Below are positions 62,201-64,000 of a stretch of DNA of 64,000 nt, in pieces. Made by a program: the position numbers and the translations under genes. This DNA comes from Numida meleagris (lineage: Eukaryota; Chordata; Aves; Galliformes; Numididae). The DNA lies in NCBI RefSeq assembly GCF_002078875.1, contig NC_034412.1, positions 86,415,491 to 86,479,490 on the forward strand. The letters run 5' to 3'. Position 1 is the first letter of the stretch, and every line of letters begins with the position of its first letter. Under the pieces are notes generated by a model. That model saw only the letters and a program-made list of their open reading frames with translations, was not told where the DNA came from and made no database searches.

Positions 62201-64000
62201 AGTACTTTCTTTTGTGGGAGAAGACCTGATTTGACAGAAGAAGTTTACATGTGTTTATTCTGAGGATGGCATTTTCTGTGTGACAAACATTTTGATGTGC
62301 AAGTTGTCAGTATTTCTTTGAGTCTTTGGCTGCAGATGCTCTTGATGCAATTAGAAGCAGTTGAGTACATCGCAGCTCACCGTAGAACGGAGACAGAAGG
62401 ATGGTGAGAAGGAATAAGACAAATATTTCAATGAAGTAATCAGTTGTTATTCTAACTGCAGTTCTGAAGTTTATTTTTTTTCCAAAATGTTTGAATAGAG
62501 TATAAAAAGCAGATCAAAGAGATGTGCTGAAGGATTGTTCAAAGTCTAAAAAGCTAATTCGTTACTGACCTTGCATAGAGCTTTTTTCTTCTTATTCTGC
62601 TGGAATGTAGGAGTAATTTTAAAGTGTTGGTTTGCAGTTAGCTGGCAAAACAAGGGTACCCGTTCTAATTAAACATTGGGTTAGAAAAAAAGAAAAAAAG
62701 AAACTGTTAGGGCTAGAGAATATTTATGTAAAATACCTTATTTTTATCAAAGACATCTCAAAAATACTGCCTCAAGTTTTAAGTAAAAACAGCAGTTTCT
62801 GTCATTATTAAATGTCTTTTTGTTCTGTCTGGTACACTTAAAACCAAAAAGGTCAGTTGGCTCAGGTATAGTTTATAAGATAGTTCAATGCTTTTGGACC
62901 TCCTGATTCTGAAAGTTGGTAAAGTATTCAGATTTGACTAATGAAACTTAGCAGTAACAGGACATGAACGCACTATCTTTGATTCCCCAAAGTTTACGCA
63001 AATGTAAGAGTGCAGAAATTGATCTGTGTTGAATTTTTGCAAGGTGGGATCTGTCTTAGTAAGGCTGGAAACCTAGGTTACTTTTTGGAAATTGATGTGT
63101 ACGACTTTCCAGTAGGTACGTTTCATACTAGTAATATCACTTCTGTTTCATGTCTGTTTGTCACAAATCCAAGCCCAATTACTTTTTAACTGACTGGTTT
63201 TCTGCCAAAGGCTGTTTTGCTCAGTAGAGTGAGCAGGTTTCAGCTGTGTTATTGAAGTTCCTATCTCATACGATTCTTTCACTGAACGCTTGTAGTGTTG
63301 CATGTGAAATTCTGCCCCAAGATGGTGCTAGAGTTTTAATTCACATCATCGGCGGCTCAGTTCTTCTGAACTATTTGAGGACGTTCTAAGGTGTGGGCAT
63401 GGTGCTGCTTAGAGCGTTGGATTTGCTTGCTTTGAATTATGAGAGAGAAATATGACCTTTCTGATACCTGTATTATCAGCACTTAGAAGACGAAGTCATC
63501 TGTTAGATGAAATTAGACCCGGTTGTTGTTGTTGTTTTTTTTTTTTATTTTCCCCCTTGTTTAACTCTGAATTTTCTTTGGTTGTAAGTGCTGACATGTG
63601 CAAAATGCTCATTGTTCTTCCTGGTACGTCGTCGCTAGCTCAGTAGTAAGCATTTCTGTGTTTGAGGAAGATGGCTGTTGGGATTTTTTTTCCAGGAAAC
63701 CCAGAAACACTTTTCAACATCAGAGAAAAGAATTTTCCTTTTGGGTAATGTCGTTGGCCTTCTGCAAAGGCATATAATATCTATTTTTAGAATGCATGGT
63801 ATTATGTACAAAAGGATTTTAAAATCAGTCAAGATGTTAAGAAGAATTTTAGATTAAATATGTGTTTTAAAACATAAAACTGAGCTAGAACTGGTGTCAC
63901 TCAGCGTCTTCTGTGAGAAAGCACCATAGGACTTGATTTCCAACCAGTCATTGTTTTTCTAGGATAATTTAATTTGTATTGGTTTAAGGGAATTTGTATT
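59270..64000 (+). other. KIAA0232: start of intron 3 of KIAA0232 (open at right edge)
   Basis: AT-rich sequence after the exon 3 donor. No further family-matching exon, CR1 copy or RNA gene is recognised; there are short A and T runs and a GTT microsatellite (63522-63546). The intron is therefore at least 4.7 kb long. Confidence 0.75.
63522..63546. repeat. (GTT)n followed by T run
   Basis: Four GTT units, then 12 T. Simple repeat in intron 3. Confidence 0.85.

Larger units (their letters stand above)
27900..64000 (+). other. KIAA0232: KIAA0232 gene, 5' part (continues past window)
   Basis: Gene span inferred from the CpG island start and two recognised coding exons. Order: non-coding exon 1 in the island, intron 1 (15.7 kb), exon 2 with the start codon (residues 1-77), intron 2 (14.75 kb), exon 3 (residues 78-123), and intron 3 open at the right edge. 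Only about 123 residues of a protein of roughly 1,400 are encoded here; the remaining exons must lie to the right. The mammalian locus sits near TBC1D14 on human 4p16, so TBC1D14 may follow downstream of this window. The left boundary is approximate. Confidence 0.88.

Overview
This window is vertebrate, almost certainly avian, nuclear DNA. It has sparse split exons with GT-AG borders, one dense CpG island in otherwise AT-rich sequence, and truncated CR1 retrotransposons with the bird-type 3' tail of short ATTCTATG-like repeats. I see no bacterial operons, phage genes, CRISPR arrays or rRNA genes. I cannot fix the species; a galliform would fit, but that is a guess.

Layout. Positions 1 to about 27,490 look intergenic: no exon I can recognise, one minus-strand CR1 remnant (2397-2572), simple repeats, and a few compact clusters of factor-binding-like motifs (9.48-9.61 kb, 9.82-9.91 kb, 26.52-26.64 kb). 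Positions about 27,490-29,200 are a CpG island that I read as the promoter and non-coding first exon of a plus-strand gene. Positions 28,152-43,876 are its first intron, with a plus-strand CR1 at 30,495-31,004. Exon 2 (43,877-44,380) carries the start codon and encodes residues 1-77. Positions 44,381-59,131 are intron 2, with two minus-strand CR1 copies and two short plus-strand CR1 tails. Exon 3 (59,132-59,269) encodes residues 78-123. The last 4.7 kb is the start of intron 3, and the rest of the gene lies beyond the window.

The only protein-coding gene I can support is the 5' end of the KIAA0232 orthologue, a large, poorly characterised vertebrate protein (about 1,400 residues in mammals, from memory). 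Two in-phase exons give 123 residues with the conserved N-terminal sequence. Its 5' leader contains several small upstream ORFs, one ending four bases before a start codon in weak context, which suggests translational control.

I did not find a new multi-gene system. The most useful leads are the apparent kinship of the KIAA0232 N-terminus with the PWI-like N-terminal region of CCDC43, the upstream-ORF arrangement, a possible alternative non-coding exon inside the CpG island, and several motif clusters upstream.
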